35,000 nt of DNA from Saccoglossus kowalevskii (GCF_000003605.2 NW_003109487.1:1-35000), one strand, 5' to 3'. Shown: positions 8,165-18,046, numbered from the stretch's first letter. The notes: generated by a model from the letters alone, not told the origin. Translations and numbers: made by a program.

Positions 8165-8315
8165 TACTATTTTGTGTGAATCCAGTTGAATGTGTCACTC
8201 CTTGAATTTTCACTTTGATTAAACACAGTAATGGTGACATATCTCAAGATTTTAAATCTTTGAAACTCTGTCTAAATAAATTTGTGAAACTATAAAAAAT
8301 TGGCTCCATCATGTA

Positions 8316-8398
8316 AGTGCGGTGGCCGAGCGGTTAAGGCGTTGGACTTAAGTTCCAATGGACGTTAGTCCTCGTGGGTTCAAATCCCACCCGCACTA
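8316..8398 (+). tRNA. tRNA-Leu(TAA), intact
   Basis: Same body as the reference; leader ATTGGCTCC. Confidence 0.94.
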
Positions 8399-8549
8399 TA
8401 CTATTTTGTGTGAATCCAGTTGAATGTGTCACTCCTTAAATGTTCACTTTGATTAAACACAGTTATGATGACATATCTCAAAATTTTAAATCTTTGAAAC
8501 TCTGTCTAAATAAATTTGTGAAACTATAAAAATTTGCCTCCATCATGTA

Positions 8550-8631
8550 AGTGCGGTGGCCGAGCGGTTAAGACGTTGGACTTAAGTTCCAATGGACGTT
8601 AGTCCTCGTGGGTTCAAATCCCACTGCACTA
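8550..8631 (+). tRNA. tRNA-Leu(TAA), 82 nt, short acceptor
   Basis: C11-A24, and one acceptor nucleotide missing near 66 (CCCAC-TGCACTA). T arm intact. Probably impaired, since the acceptor plus T-arm helix is one pair short. Confidence 0.65.
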
Positions 8632-8929
8632 TACTATTTTGTGTGAATCCAGTTGAATCTCTCCGAACTACATAAATTTTGTCAATGATGTTTCAGTGCA
8701 AACATGTTTTTCTTTAGGGGTTCTAAAATGTGTCGTTACTTAAATTGTGAAGGCTCTACAACTATTGCCAAAGTTCGCCCTCTAGTGATGACGCATTTCC
8801 GTGACGTATATTATCGATTGCGCCACTTTGTTTAAACACAGTAATGGTGACATATCACAAAATTTTAAATCTTTGAAACTCTGTCTAAACAAATTTGTGA
8901 AACTATAAAAAATGTGCCTCCAGTATGTA

Positions 8930-9012
8930 GGTGCGGTGGCCGAGTGGTTAAGGCGTTGGACTTAAGTTCCAATGGACGTTAGTCCTCGTGGGTTCAAATC
9001 CCACACACACTA
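8930..9012 (+). pseudogene. tRNA-Leu(TAA)-like, G1, broken acceptor
   Basis: 83 nt. A1G, and acceptor 3' strand ACACACT: A66 opposes G7 and A68 opposes C5. Other arms intact. Confidence 0.65.
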
Positions 9013-9163
9013 TACTATTTTGTGTGAATCCAGTTGAATGTGTCACTCCTTAAATTTTCACTTTTATTAAACACAGTAATGGTGACATATCTCAAAATTT
9101 TAAATCTTTGAAACTCTGTCTAAATAAATTTGTGAAACTATAAAAATTTGACTCCATCATGTA

Positions 9164-9246
9164 AGTGCGGTGGCCGAGCGGTTAAGACGTTGGACTTAAG
9201 TTCCAATGGACGTTAGTGCTCGTGGGTTCAAATCCCACCTGCTCTA
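9164..9246 (+). tRNA. tRNA-Leu(TAA), impaired
   Basis: 83 nt. C11-A24, T3-T70 and variable-stem GTGC. This lesion set recurs at 10860, 15040, 16269 and 33874, always before a long spacer. Confidence 0.65.
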
Positions 9247-9544
9247 TACTATTTTGTGTGAATCCAGTTGAATCTCTCCGAACTACTTAAATTTTGTCAA
9301 TGATGTTTCAGTGCAAACATGTTTTTCTTTAGGGGTTCTAAAATGTGTCGTTACTTAAATTGTGAATGCTCTACAACTATTGCCAAAGTTCGCCCTCTAG
9401 TGATGACGCATTTCCGTGACGTATATTATCGATTGCGCCACTTTGTTTAAACACAGTAATGGTGACATATCTCAAAATTTTAAATCTTTGAAACTCTGTC
9501 TAAATAAATTTGTGAAACTATAAAAAATGTGCCTGCAGTATGTA

Positions 9545-9627
9545 AGTGCGGTGGCCGAGCGGTTAAGGCGTTGGATTTAAGTTCCAATGGACGTTAGTCC
9601 TCGTGGGTTCGAATCCCACCTGCACTA
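9545..9627 (+). tRNA. tRNA-Leu(TAA), C32T
   Basis: 83 nt. Anticodon loop TTTAAGT (C32T); all stems pair with G6-T67. Likely functional. Leader has GCCTGCAGTATG. Sister at 30249. Confidence 0.88.
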
Positions 9628-9778
9628 TACTATTTTGTGTGAATCCAGTTGAATGTGTCACTCCTTAAATTTTCACTTTGATTAAACACAGTAATGGTGA
9701 CATATCTCAAGATTTTAAATCTTTGAAACTCTGTCTAAATAAATTTGTGAAACTATAAAAAATTGGCTCCATCATGTA

Positions 9779-9861
9779 AGTGCGGTGGCCGAGCGGTTAA
9801 GGCGTTGGACTTAAGTTCCAATGGACGTTAGTCCTCGTGGGTTCAAATCCCACCCGCACTA
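9779..9861 (+). tRNA. tRNA-Leu(TAA), intact
   Basis: Same body as the reference. Confidence 0.94.
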
Positions 9862-10012
9862 TACTATTTTGTGTGAATCCAGTTGAATGTGTCACTCCTT
9901 AAATTTTCACTTTGATTAAACACAGTTATGATGACATGTCTCAAAATTTTAAATCTTTGAAACTCTGTCTAAATAAATTTGTGAAACTATAAAAATTTGA
10001 CTCCATCATGTA

Positions 10013-10094
10013 AGTGCGGTGGCCGAGCGGTTAAGACGTTGGACTTAAGTTCCAATGGACGTTAGTCCTCGTGGATTCAAATCCCACTGCACTA
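10013..10094 (+). pseudogene. tRNA-Leu(TAA)-like, 82 nt, three lesions
   Basis: C11-A24, G53A and the short acceptor, the same set as 306-387. The upstream spacer has GACATGTCTC for GACATATCTC. Confidence 0.65.
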
Positions 10095-10245
10095 TACTAT
10101 TTTGTGTGAATCCAGTTGAATGTGTCACTCCTTAAATTTTCACTTTGATTAAACACAGTTATGATGACATATCTCAAAATTTTAAATCTTTGAAACTCTG
10201 TCTAAATAAATTTGTGAATCTATAAAAATTTGACTCCATCATGTA

Positions 10246-10327
10246 AGTGCGGTGGCCGAGCGGTTAAGACGTTGGACTTAAGTTCCAATGGACGTTAGTT
10301 CTCGTGGGTTCAAATCCCACTGCACTA
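10246..10327 (+). tRNA. tRNA-Leu(TAA), 82 nt, short acceptor
   Basis: C11-A24, short acceptor, and GTTC in the variable stem (wobble). T stem intact. Probably impaired. Confidence 0.65.
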
Positions 10328-10625
10328 TACTATTTTGTGTGAATCCAGTTGAATCTCTCCGAACTACTTAAATTTTGTCAATGATGTTTCAGTGCAAACA
10401 TGTTTTTCTTTAGGGGTTCTAAAATGTGTCGTTACTTAAATTGTGAAGGCTCTACAACTATTGCCAAAGTTCGCCCTCTAGTGATGACGCATTTCCGTGA
10501 CGTATATTATCGATTGCGCCACTTTGTTTAAACACAGTAATGGTGACATATCACAAAATTTTAAATCTTTGAAACTCTGTCTAAACAAATTTGTGAAACT
10601 ATAAAAAATGTGCCTCCAGTATGTA

Positions 10626-10708
10626 GGTGCGGTGGCCGAGTGGTTAAGGCGTTGGACTTAAGTTCCAATGGACGTTAGTCCTCGTGGGTTCAAATCCCAC
10701 CCGCACTA
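10626..10708 (+). tRNA. tRNA-Leu(TAA), G1 family
   Basis: 83 nt. G1-T72 wobble and C16T; everything else pairs perfectly. Follows a long spacer with the CCAGTATGTAG leader. Confidence 0.82.
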
Positions 10709-10859
10709 TACTATTTTGTGTGAATCCAGTTGAATGTGTCACTCCTTAAATTTTCACTTTGATTAAACACAGTTATGATGACATATCTCAAAATTTTAAA
10801 TCTTTGAAACTCTGTCTAAATAAATTTGTGAAACTATAAAAATTTGACTCCATCATGTA

Positions 10860-10942
10860 AGTGCGGTGGCCGAGCGGTTAAGACGTTGGACTTAAGTTCC
10901 AATGGACGTTAGTGCTCGTGGGTTCAAATCCCACCTGCTCTA
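10860..10942 (+). tRNA. tRNA-Leu(TAA), impaired
   Basis: C11-A24, T3-T70, GTGC in the variable stem; same lesion set as 9164. Confidence 0.65.
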
Positions 10943-11240
10943 TACTATTTTGTGTGAATCCAGTTGAATCTCTCCGAACTACTTAAATTTTGTCAATGAT
11001 GTTTCAGTGCAAACATGTTTTTCTTTAGGGGTTCTAAAATGTGTCGTTACTTAAATTGTGAATGCTCTACAACTATTGCCAAAGTTCGCCCTCTAGTGAT
11101 GACGCATTTCCGTGACGTATATTATCGATTGCGCCACTTTGTTTAAACACAGTAATGGTGACATATCACAAAATTTTAAATCTTTGAAACTCTGTCTAAA
11201 CAAATTTGTGAAACTATAAAAAATGTGCCTCCAGTATGTA

Positions 11241-11323
11241 GGTGCGGTGGCCGAGTGGTTAAGGCGTTGGACTTAAGTTCCAATGGATGTTAGTCCTCGT
11301 GGGTTCAAATCCCACCCGCACTA
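11241..11323 (+). tRNA. tRNA-Leu(TAA), G1 family
   Basis: G1-T72 and C16T; variable stem GGAT/GTCC keeps a T-G wobble. Other arms intact. Confidence 0.82.
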
Positions 11324-11474
11324 TACTATTTTGTGTGAATCCAGTTGAATGTGTCACTCCTTAAATTTTCACTTTGATTAAACACAGTTATGATGACATA
11401 TCTCAAAATTTTAAATCTTTGAAACTCTGTCTAAATAAATTTGTGAAACTATAAAAATTTGACTCCATCATGTA

Positions 11475-11557
11475 AGTGCGGTGGCCGAGCGGTTAAGGCG
11501 TTGGACTTAAGTTCCAATGGACGTTAGTCCTCGTGGGTTCAAATCCCACCCGCACTA
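11475..11557 (+). tRNA. tRNA-Leu(TAA), intact
   Basis: Same body as the reference, with TTTGACTCC leader. First unit of the 937-bp duplication. Confidence 0.94.
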
Positions 11558-11709
11558 TACTATTTTGTGTGAATCCAGTTGAATGTGTCACTCCTTGAAT
11601 TTTCACTTTGATTAAACACAGTAATGGTGACATATCTCAAAATTTTAAATCTTTGAAACTTTGTCTAAATAAATTTGTGAAACTATAAAAAATGTGCCTT
11701 CAGTATGTA

Positions 11710-11792
11710 AGTGCGGTGGCCGAGCGGTTAAGGCGTTGGACTTAAGTTCCAATGGACGTTAGTCATCGTGGGTTCGAATCCCACCTGCACTA
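11710..11792 (+). tRNA. tRNA-Leu(TAA), variable-stem change
   Basis: G6-T67 and TTCGAAT; GTCA in the variable stem gives one G-A mismatch. Otherwise intact and likely functional. Confidence 0.87.
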
Positions 11793-11943
11793 TACTATTT
11801 TGTGTGAATCCAGTTGAATGTGTCACTCCTTAAATTTTCACTTTGATTAAACACAGTAATGGTGACATATCTCAAGATTTTAAATCTTTGAAACTCTGTC
11901 TAAATAAATTTGTGAAACTATAAAAAATTAGCTCCATCATGTA

Positions 11944-12026
11944 AGTGCGGTGGCCGAGCGGTTAAGGCGTTGGACTTAAGTTCCAATGGACGTTAGTCCT
12001 CGTGGGTTCAAATCCCACCCGCACTA
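11944..12026 (+). tRNA. tRNA-Leu(TAA), intact
   Basis: Same body as the reference; ATTAGCTCC leader. Confidence 0.94.
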
Positions 12027-12177
12027 TACTATTTTGTGTGAATCCAGTTGAATGTGTCACTCCTTGAATTTTCACTTTGATTAAACACAGTAATGGTGAC
12101 ATATCTCAAGATTTTAAATCTTTGAAACTCTGTCTAAATAAATTTGTGAAACTATAAAAAATTGGCTCCATCATGTA

Positions 12178-12260
12178 AGTGCGGTGGCCGAGCGGTTAAG
12201 GCGTTGGACTTAAGTTCCAATGGACGTTAGTCCTCGTGGGTTCAAATCCCACCTGCACTA
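12178..12260 (+). tRNA. tRNA-Leu(TAA), intact (G6-T67)
   Basis: Reference body with T67. The following spacer has GTGTCGCTCC. Confidence 0.92.
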
Positions 12261-12411
12261 TACTATTTTGTGTGAATCCAGTTGAATGTGTCGCTCCTTA
12301 AATTTTCACTTTGATTAAACACAGTTATGATGACATATCTCAAAATTTTAAATCTTTGAAACTCTGTCTAAATAAATTTGTGAAACTATAAAAATTTGAC
12401 TCCATCATGTA

Positions 12412-12494
12412 AGTGCGGTGGCCGAGCGGTTAAGGCGTTGGACTTAAGTTCCAATGGACGTTAGTCCTCGTGGGTTCAAATCCCACCCGCACTA
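12412..12494 (+). tRNA. tRNA-Leu(TAA), intact
   Basis: Second copy of the unit at 11475; same body as the reference. Confidence 0.94.
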
Positions 12495-12646
12495 TACTAT
12501 TTTGTGTGAATCCAGTTGAATGTGTCACTCCTTGAATTTTCACTTTGATTAAACACAGTAATGGTGACATATCTCAAAATTTTAAATCTTTGAAACTTTG
12601 TCTAAATAAATTTGTGAAACTATAAAAAATGTGCCTTCAGTATGTA

Positions 12647-12729
12647 AGTGCGGTGGCCGAGCGGTTAAGGCGTTGGACTTAAGTTCCAATGGACGTTAGT
12701 CCTCGTGGGTTCGAATCCCACCTGCACTA
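12647..12729 (+). tRNA. tRNA-Leu(TAA), intact (G6-T67)
   Basis: Second copy of the unit at 11710, with the normal GTCC variable stem; T loop TTCGAAT. Confidence 0.93.
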
Positions 12730-12880
12730 TACTATTTTGTGTGAATCCAGTTGAATGTGTCACTCCTTAAATTTTCACTTTGATTAAACACAGTAATGGT
12801 GACATATCTCAAGATTTTAAATCTTTGAAACTCTGTCTAAATAAATTTGTGAAACTATAAAAAATTAGCTCCATCATGTA

Positions 12881-12963
12881 AGTGCGGTGGCCGAGCGGTT
12901 AAGGCGTTGGACTTAAGTTCCAATGGACGTTAGTCCTCGTGGGTTCAAATCCCACCCGCACTA
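12881..12963 (+). tRNA. tRNA-Leu(TAA), intact
   Basis: Second copy of the unit at 11944; same body as the reference. Confidence 0.94.
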
Positions 12964-13114
12964 TACTATTTTGTGTGAATCCAGTTGAATGTGTCACTCC
13001 TTGAATTTTCACTTTGATTAAACACAGTAATGGTGACATATCTCAAGATTTTAAATCTTTGAAACTCTGTCTAAATAAATTTGTGAAACTATAAAAAATT
13101 GGCTCCATCATGTA

Positions 13115-13197
13115 AGTGCGGTGGCCGAGCGGTTAAGGCGTTGGACTTAAGTTCCAATGGACGTTAGTCCTCGTGGGTTCAAATCCCACCTGCACTA
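13115..13197 (+). tRNA. tRNA-Leu(TAA), intact (G6-T67)
   Basis: Second copy of the unit at 12178. Confidence 0.92.
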
Positions 13198-13348
13198 TAC
13201 TATTTTGTGTGAATCCAGTTGAATGTGTCGCTCCTTAAATTTTCACTTTGATTAAACACAGTTATGATGACATATCTCAAAATTTTAAATCTTTGAAACT
13301 CTGTCTAAATAAATTTGTGAAACTATAAAAATTTGCCTCCATCATGTA

Positions 13349-13430
13349 AGTGCGGTGGCCGAGCGGTTAAGACGTTGGACTTAAGTTCCAATGGACGTTA
13401 GTCCTCGTGGGTTCAAATCCCACTGCACTA
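13349..13430 (+). tRNA. tRNA-Leu(TAA), 82 nt, short acceptor
   Basis: C11-A24 and short acceptor; T arm intact. Probably impaired. Confidence 0.65.
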
Positions 13431-13728
13431 TACTATTTTGTGTGAATCCAGTTGAATCTCTCCGAACTACTTAAATTTGGTCAATGATGTTTCAGTGCAA
13501 ACATGTTTTTCTTTAGGGGTTCTAAAATGTGTCGTTACTTAAATTGTGAAGGCTCTACAACTATTGCCAAAGTTCGCCCTCTAGTGATGACGCATTTCCG
13601 TGACGTATATTATCGATTGCGCCACTTTGTTTAAACACAGTAATGGTGACATATCACAAAATTTTAAATCTTTGAAACTCTGTCTAAACAAATTTGTGAA
13701 ACTATAAAAAATGTGCCTCCAGTATGTA

Positions 13729-13808
13729 TGTGCGGTGGCCGAGTGGTTAAGCGTTGGATTTAAGTTCCAATGGACGTTAGTCCTCGTGGTTCAATCCCAC
13801 CCGCACTA
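13729..13808 (+). pseudogene. tRNA-Leu(TAA)-like, 80 nt, several 1-nt losses
   Basis: A1T, C32T, and three one-base losses, each in a homopolymer: GG to G in the D stem, GGG to GG and AAA to AA in the T arm. The trailer also lost a T and an A. The pattern suggests read or consensus error rather than decay; a G1-family or T1 gene may be intact in reality. Confidence 0.6.
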
Positions 13809-13957
13809 TACTATTTGTGTGATCCAGTTGAATGTGTCGCTCCTTAAATTTTCACTTTGATTAAACACAGTTATGATGACATATATCAAAATTTTAAATC
13901 TTTGAAACTCTGTCTAAATAAATTTGTGAAACTATAAAAATTTGCCTCCATCATGTA

Positions 13958-14040
13958 AGTGCGGTGGCCGAGCGGTTAAGGCGTTGGACTTAAGTTCCAA
14001 TGGACGTTAGTCCTCGTGGGTTCAAATCCCACCTGCACTA
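13958..14040 (+). tRNA. tRNA-Leu(TAA), intact (G6-T67)
   Basis: Reference body with T67; leader TTTGCCTCC. The next unit, 234 nt on, is a near-identical tandem copy. Confidence 0.92.
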
Positions 14041-14191
14041 TACTATTTTGTGTGAATCCAGTTGAATGTGTCGCTCCTTAAATTTTCACTTTGATTAAAC
14101 ACAGTTATGATGACATATCTCAAAATTTTAAATCTTTGAAACTCTGTCTAAATAAATTTGTGAAACTATAAAAATTTGCCTCCATCATGTA

Positions 14192-14274
14192 AGTGCGGTG
14201 GCCGAGCGGTTAAGGCGTTGGACTTAAGTTCCAATGGACGTTAGTCCTCGTGGGTTCAAATCCCACCTGCACTA
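14192..14274 (+). tRNA. tRNA-Leu(TAA), intact (G6-T67)
   Basis: Tandem twin of the unit at 13958, sharing the GTGTCGCTCC spacer and TTTGCCTCC leader. Confidence 0.92.
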
Positions 14275-14425
14275 TACTATTTTGTGTGAATCCAGTTGAA
14301 TGTGTCGCTCCTTAAATTTTCACTTTGATTAAACACAGTAATGGTGACATATCTCAAAATTTTAAATCTTTGAAACTCTGTCTAAATAAATTTGTGAAAC
14401 TATAAAAATTTGACTCCATCATGTA

Positions 14426-14507
14426 AGTGCGGTGGCCGAGCGGTTAAGACGTTGGACTTAAGTTCCAATGGACGTTAGTCCTCGTGGGTTCAAATCCCAC
14501 TGCACTA
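14426..14507 (+). tRNA. tRNA-Leu(TAA), 82 nt, short acceptor
   Basis: C11-A24 and short acceptor. Twin context at 17965-18046. Confidence 0.65.
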
Positions 14508-14805
14508 TACTATTTTGTGTGAATCCAGTTGAATCTCTCCGAACTACTTAAATTTTGTCAATGATGTTTCAGTGCAAACATGTTTTTCTTTAGGGGTTCT
14601 AAAATGTGTCGTTACTTAAATTGTGAAGGCTCTACAACTATTGCCAAAGTTCGCCCTCTAGTGATGACGCATTTCCGTGACGTATATTATCGATTGCGCC
14701 ACTTTGTTTAAACACAGTAATGGTGACATATCACAAAATTTTAAATCTTTGAAACTCTGTCTAAACAAATTTGTGAAACTATAAAAAATGTGCCTCCAGT
14801 ATGTA

Positions 14806-14888
14806 GGTGCGGTGGCCGAGTGGTTAAGGCGTTGGATTTAAGTTCCAATGGACGTTAGTCCTCGTGGGTTCAAATCCCACCCGCACTA
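14806..14888 (+). tRNA. tRNA-Leu(TAA), G1 family, C32T
   Basis: G1-T72, C16T and anticodon loop TTTAAGT; stems otherwise perfect. Sister at 18345. Confidence 0.8.
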
Positions 14889-15039
14889 TACTATTTTGTG
14901 TGAATCCAGTTGAATGTGTCACTCCTTAAATTTTCACTTTGATTAAACACAGTAATGATGACATATCTCAAAATTTTAAATCTTTGAAACTCTGTCTAAA
15001 TAAATTTGTGAAACTATAAAAATTTGACTCCATCATGTA

Positions 15040-15122
15040 AGTGCGGTGGCCGAGCGATTAAGACGTTGGACTTAAGTTCCAATGGACGTTAGTGCTCGCG
15101 GGTTCAAATCCCACCTGCTCTA
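15040..15122 (+). tRNA. tRNA-Leu(TAA), impaired
   Basis: C11-A24, G19A in the D loop, GTGC variable stem, T50C in the T stem (GCGGG) and T3-T70. Close to a pseudogene. Confidence 0.6.
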
Positions 15123-15419
15123 TACTATTTTGTGTGAATCCAGTTGAATCTCTCCGAACTACTTAAATTTTGTCAATGATGTTTCAGTGCAAACATGTTT
15201 TTCTTTAGGGGTTCTAAAATGTGTCGTTACTTAAATTGTGAATGCTCTACAACTATTGCCAAAGTTCGCCCTCTAGTGATGACGCATTTCCGTGACGTAT
15301 ATTATCGATTGCGCCACTTTGTTTAAACACAGTAATGGTGACATATCTCAAAATTTTAAATCTTTGAAACTTTGTCTAAATAATTTGTGAAACTATAAAA
15401 AATGTGCCTTCAGTATGTA

Positions 15420-15502
15420 AGTGCGGTGGCCGAGCGGTTAAGGCGTTCGACTTAAGTTCCAATGGACGTTAGTCCTCGTGGGTTCGAACCCCACATGCAC
15501 TA
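15420..15502 (+). tRNA. tRNA-Leu(TAA), anticodon-stem mismatch
   Basis: C29-C41 and A66, as in its twin at 2526. The spacer before it shares the TAAATAATTTG deletion with that twin. Confidence 0.7.
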
Positions 15503-15800
15503 TACTATTTTGTGTGAATCCAGTTGAATCTCTCCGAACTACTTAAATTTTGTCAATGATGTTTCAGTGCAAACATGTTTTTCTTTAGGGGTTCTAAAAT
15601 GTGTCGTTACTTAAATTGTGAATGCTCTACAACTATTGCCAAAGTTCGCCCTCTAGTGATGACGCATTTCCGTGACGTATATTATCGATTGCGCCACTTT
15701 GTTTAAACACAGTAATGGTGACATATCACAAAATTTTAAATCTTTGAAACTCTGTCTAAACAAATTTGTGAAACTATAAAAAATGTGCCTCCAGTATGTA

Positions 15801-15883
15801 AGTGCGGTGGCCGAGCGGTTAAGGCGTTGGACTTTAGTTCCAATGGACGTTAGTCCTTGTGGGTTCAAATCCCACCCGCACTA
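15801..15883 (+). tRNA. tRNA-Leu body with TTA (ochre suppressor) anticodon
   Basis: 83 nt, all stems Watson-Crick. The anticodon loop reads CTTTAGT, so bases 15834-15836 are TTA, complementary to the UAA stop codon. The only other departure from the reference is C48T, shared with its paralogue at 2907-2989; the two tRNAs differ at A35T alone. Leucyl-tRNA synthetases of eukaryotes rely largely on A73 and the body, so charging with leucine is plausible. TATA-like box, A and B boxes and TTTT are present. Expression and suppression are inference; a base-call error would restore TAA. Confidence 0.85.
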
Positions 15884-16034
15884 TACTATTTTGTGTGAAT
15901 CCAGTTGAATGTATCACTCCTTAAATTTTCACTTTGATTAAACACAGTTATGATGACATATCTCAAAATTTTAAATCTTTGAAACTCTGTCTAAATAAAT
16001 TTGTGAAACTATAAAAATTTGACTCCATCATGTA

Positions 16035-16117
16035 AGTGCGGTGGCCGAGCGGTTAAGACGTTGGACTTAAGTTCCAATGGACGTTAGTCCTCGTGGATTC
16101 AAATCCCACCCGCAGTA
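16035..16117 (+). tRNA. tRNA-Leu(TAA), impaired
   Basis: 83 nt. C11-A24, G53A and C71G (CCGCAGT, G2-G71). Confidence 0.6.
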
Positions 16118-16268
16118 TACTATTTTGTGTGAATCCAGTTGAATGTGTCACTCCTTAAATTTTCACTTTGATTAAACACAGTTATGATGACATATCTCAA
16201 AATTTTAAATCTTTGAAACTCTGTCTAAATAAATTTGTGAAACTATAAAAATTTGCCTCCATCATGTA

Positions 16269-16351
16269 AGTGCGGTGGCCGAGCGGTTAAGACGTTGGAC
16301 TTAAGTTCCAATGGACGTTAGTGCTCGTGGGTTCAAATCCCACCTGCTCTA
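16269..16351 (+). tRNA. tRNA-Leu(TAA), impaired
   Basis: C11-A24, T3-T70, GTGC variable stem; TTTGCCTCC leader. Confidence 0.65.
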
Positions 16352-16649
16352 TACTATTTTGTGTGAATCCAGTTGAATCTCTCCGAACTACTTAAATTTT
16401 GTCAATGATGTTTCAGTGCAAACATGTTTTTCTTTAGGGGTTCTAAAATGTGTCGTTACTTAAATTGTGAATGCTCTACAACTATTGCCAAAGTTCGCCC
16501 TCTAGTGATGACGCATTTCCGTGACGTATATTATCGATTGCGCCACTTTGTTTAAACACAGTAATGGTGACATATCACAAAATTTTAAATCTTTGAAACT
16601 CTGTCTAAACAAATTTGTGAAACTATAAAAAATGTGCCTCCAGTATGTA

Positions 16650-16731
16650 GGTGCTGTGGTCGAGCGGTTAAGGCGTTGGACTTAAGTTCCAATGGACGTT
16701 AGTCCTCGTGGATTCAAATCCCACTGCACGA
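16650..16731 (+). pseudogene. Recombinant tRNA-Leu(TAA)-like copy
   Basis: 82 nt. The 5' half (G1, G6T, C11T, intact 23-25) matches the copy at 34255; the 3' half (G53A, lost acceptor base, T72G, then GAAAC) matches 3141-3222. The switch lies between 16673 and 16711. Both acceptor strands are damaged. Confidence 0.75.
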
Positions 16732-16882
16732 AACTATTTTGTGTGAATCCAGTTGAATGTGTCACTCCTTAAATTTTCACTTTGATAAAACACAGTTATG
16801 ATGACATATCTCAAAATTTTAAATCTTTGAAACTCTGTCTAAATAAATTTGTGAAACTATAAAAATTTGACTCCATCATGTA

Positions 16883-16965
16883 AGTGCGGTGGCCGAGCGG
16901 TTAAGACGTTGGACTTAAGTTCCAATGGACGTTAGTCCTCGTGGGTTCAAATCCCACTTGCTCTA
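16883..16965 (+). tRNA. tRNA-Leu(TAA), impaired
   Basis: C11-A24, T66 and T3-T70; twin of 3374-3456, with the same GATAAAACAC in the spacer before it. Confidence 0.65.
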
Positions 16966-17262
16966 TACTATTTTGTGTGAATCCAGTTGAATCTCTCCGA
17001 ACTACTTAAATTTTGTCAATGATGTTTCAGTGCAAACATGTTTTTCTTTAGGGGTTCTAAAATGTGTCGTTACTTAAATTGTGAATGCTCTACAACTATT
17101 GCCAAAGTTCGCCCTCTAGTGATGACGCATTTCCGTGACGTATATTATCGATTGCGCCACTTTGTTTAAACACAGTAATGGTGACATATCTCAAAATTTT
17201 AAATCTTTGAAACTTTGTCTAAATAAATTTGTGAAACTATAAAAAATGTGCTTCAGTATGTA

Positions 17263-17345
17263 AGTGCGGTGGTCGAGCGGTTAAGGCGTTGGACTTAAGT
17301 TCCAATGGACGTTAGTCCTCGTGGCTTCGAATCCCACCTGCACTA
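17263..17345 (+). tRNA. tRNA-Leu(TAA), T11 and G53C
   Basis: Twin of 3754-3836: T11-G24 wobble and G53C in the T stem and B box. Confidence 0.7.
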
Positions 17346-17496
17346 TACTATTTTGTGTGAATCCAGTTGAATGTGTCACTCCTTAAATTTTCACTTTGAT
17401 TAAACACAGTAATGGTGACATATCTCAAAATTTTAAATCTTTGAAACTCTGTCTAAATAAATTTGTGAAACTATAAAAAATTGGCTCCATCATGTA

Positions 17497-17579
17497 AGTG
17501 CGGTGGCCGAGCGGTTAAGGCGTTGGACTTAAGTTCCAATGGACGTTAGTCCTCGTGGGTTCAAATCCCACCCGCACTA
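17497..17579 (+). tRNA. tRNA-Leu(TAA), intact
   Basis: Same body as the reference and its positional twin (offset 13509). Confidence 0.94.
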
Positions 17580-17730
17580 TACTATTTTGTGTGAATCCAG
17601 TTGAATGTGTCACTCCTTGAATTTTCACTTTGATTAAACACAGTAATGGTGACATATCTCAAGATTTTAAATCTTTGAAACTCTGTCTAAATAAATTTGT
17701 GAAACTATAAAAATTTGCCTCCATCATGTA

Positions 17731-17813
17731 AGTGCGGTGGCCGAGCGGTTAAGGCGTTGGACTTAAGTTCCAATGGACGTTAGTCCTCGTGGGTTCAAAT
17801 CCCACCTGCACTA
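17731..17813 (+). tRNA. tRNA-Leu(TAA), intact (G6-T67)
   Basis: Reference body with T67; TTTGCCTCC leader; GTGTCGCTCC follows. Confidence 0.92.
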
Positions 17814-17964
17814 TACTATTTTGTGTGAATCCAGTTGAATGTGTCGCTCCTTAAATTTTCACTTTGATTAAACACAGTAATGGTGACATATCTCAAAATT
17901 TTAAATCTTTGAAACTCTGTCTAAATAAATTTGTGAAACTATAAAAATTTGACTCCATCATGTA

Positions 17965-18046
17965 AGTGCGGTGGCCGAGCGGTTAAGACGTTGGACTTAA
18001 GTTCCAATGGACGTTAGTCCTCGTGGGTTCAAATCCCACTGCACTA
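17965..18046 (+). tRNA. tRNA-Leu(TAA), 82 nt, short acceptor
   Basis: C11-A24 and short acceptor. Confidence 0.65.

Larger units (their letters stand above)
11475..13348. repeat. 937-bp four-unit tandem duplication
   Basis: Four short units starting at 11475, 11710, 11944 and 12178 recur as 12412, 12647, 12881 and 13115, each exactly 937 nt later. Marker variants are shared, including TTAGCTCC leaders in the third unit and GTGTCGCTCC after the fourth. In the tRNAs the only difference I saw is GTCA versus GTCC in the second unit. This is a very recent higher-order duplication. Confidence 0.9.

Noticed and set aside
15653-15868. 71-codon minus-strand open frame
   Set aside because: It is antisense to a long spacer and the TTA-anticodon tRNA; the base change there removes a stop, which explains its presence.
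15801-15883. Genome-wide reassignment of UAA to leucine
   Set aside because: Only one of 127 copies has the TTA anticodon and no coding sequence is available here; a single variant copy does not support a code change.
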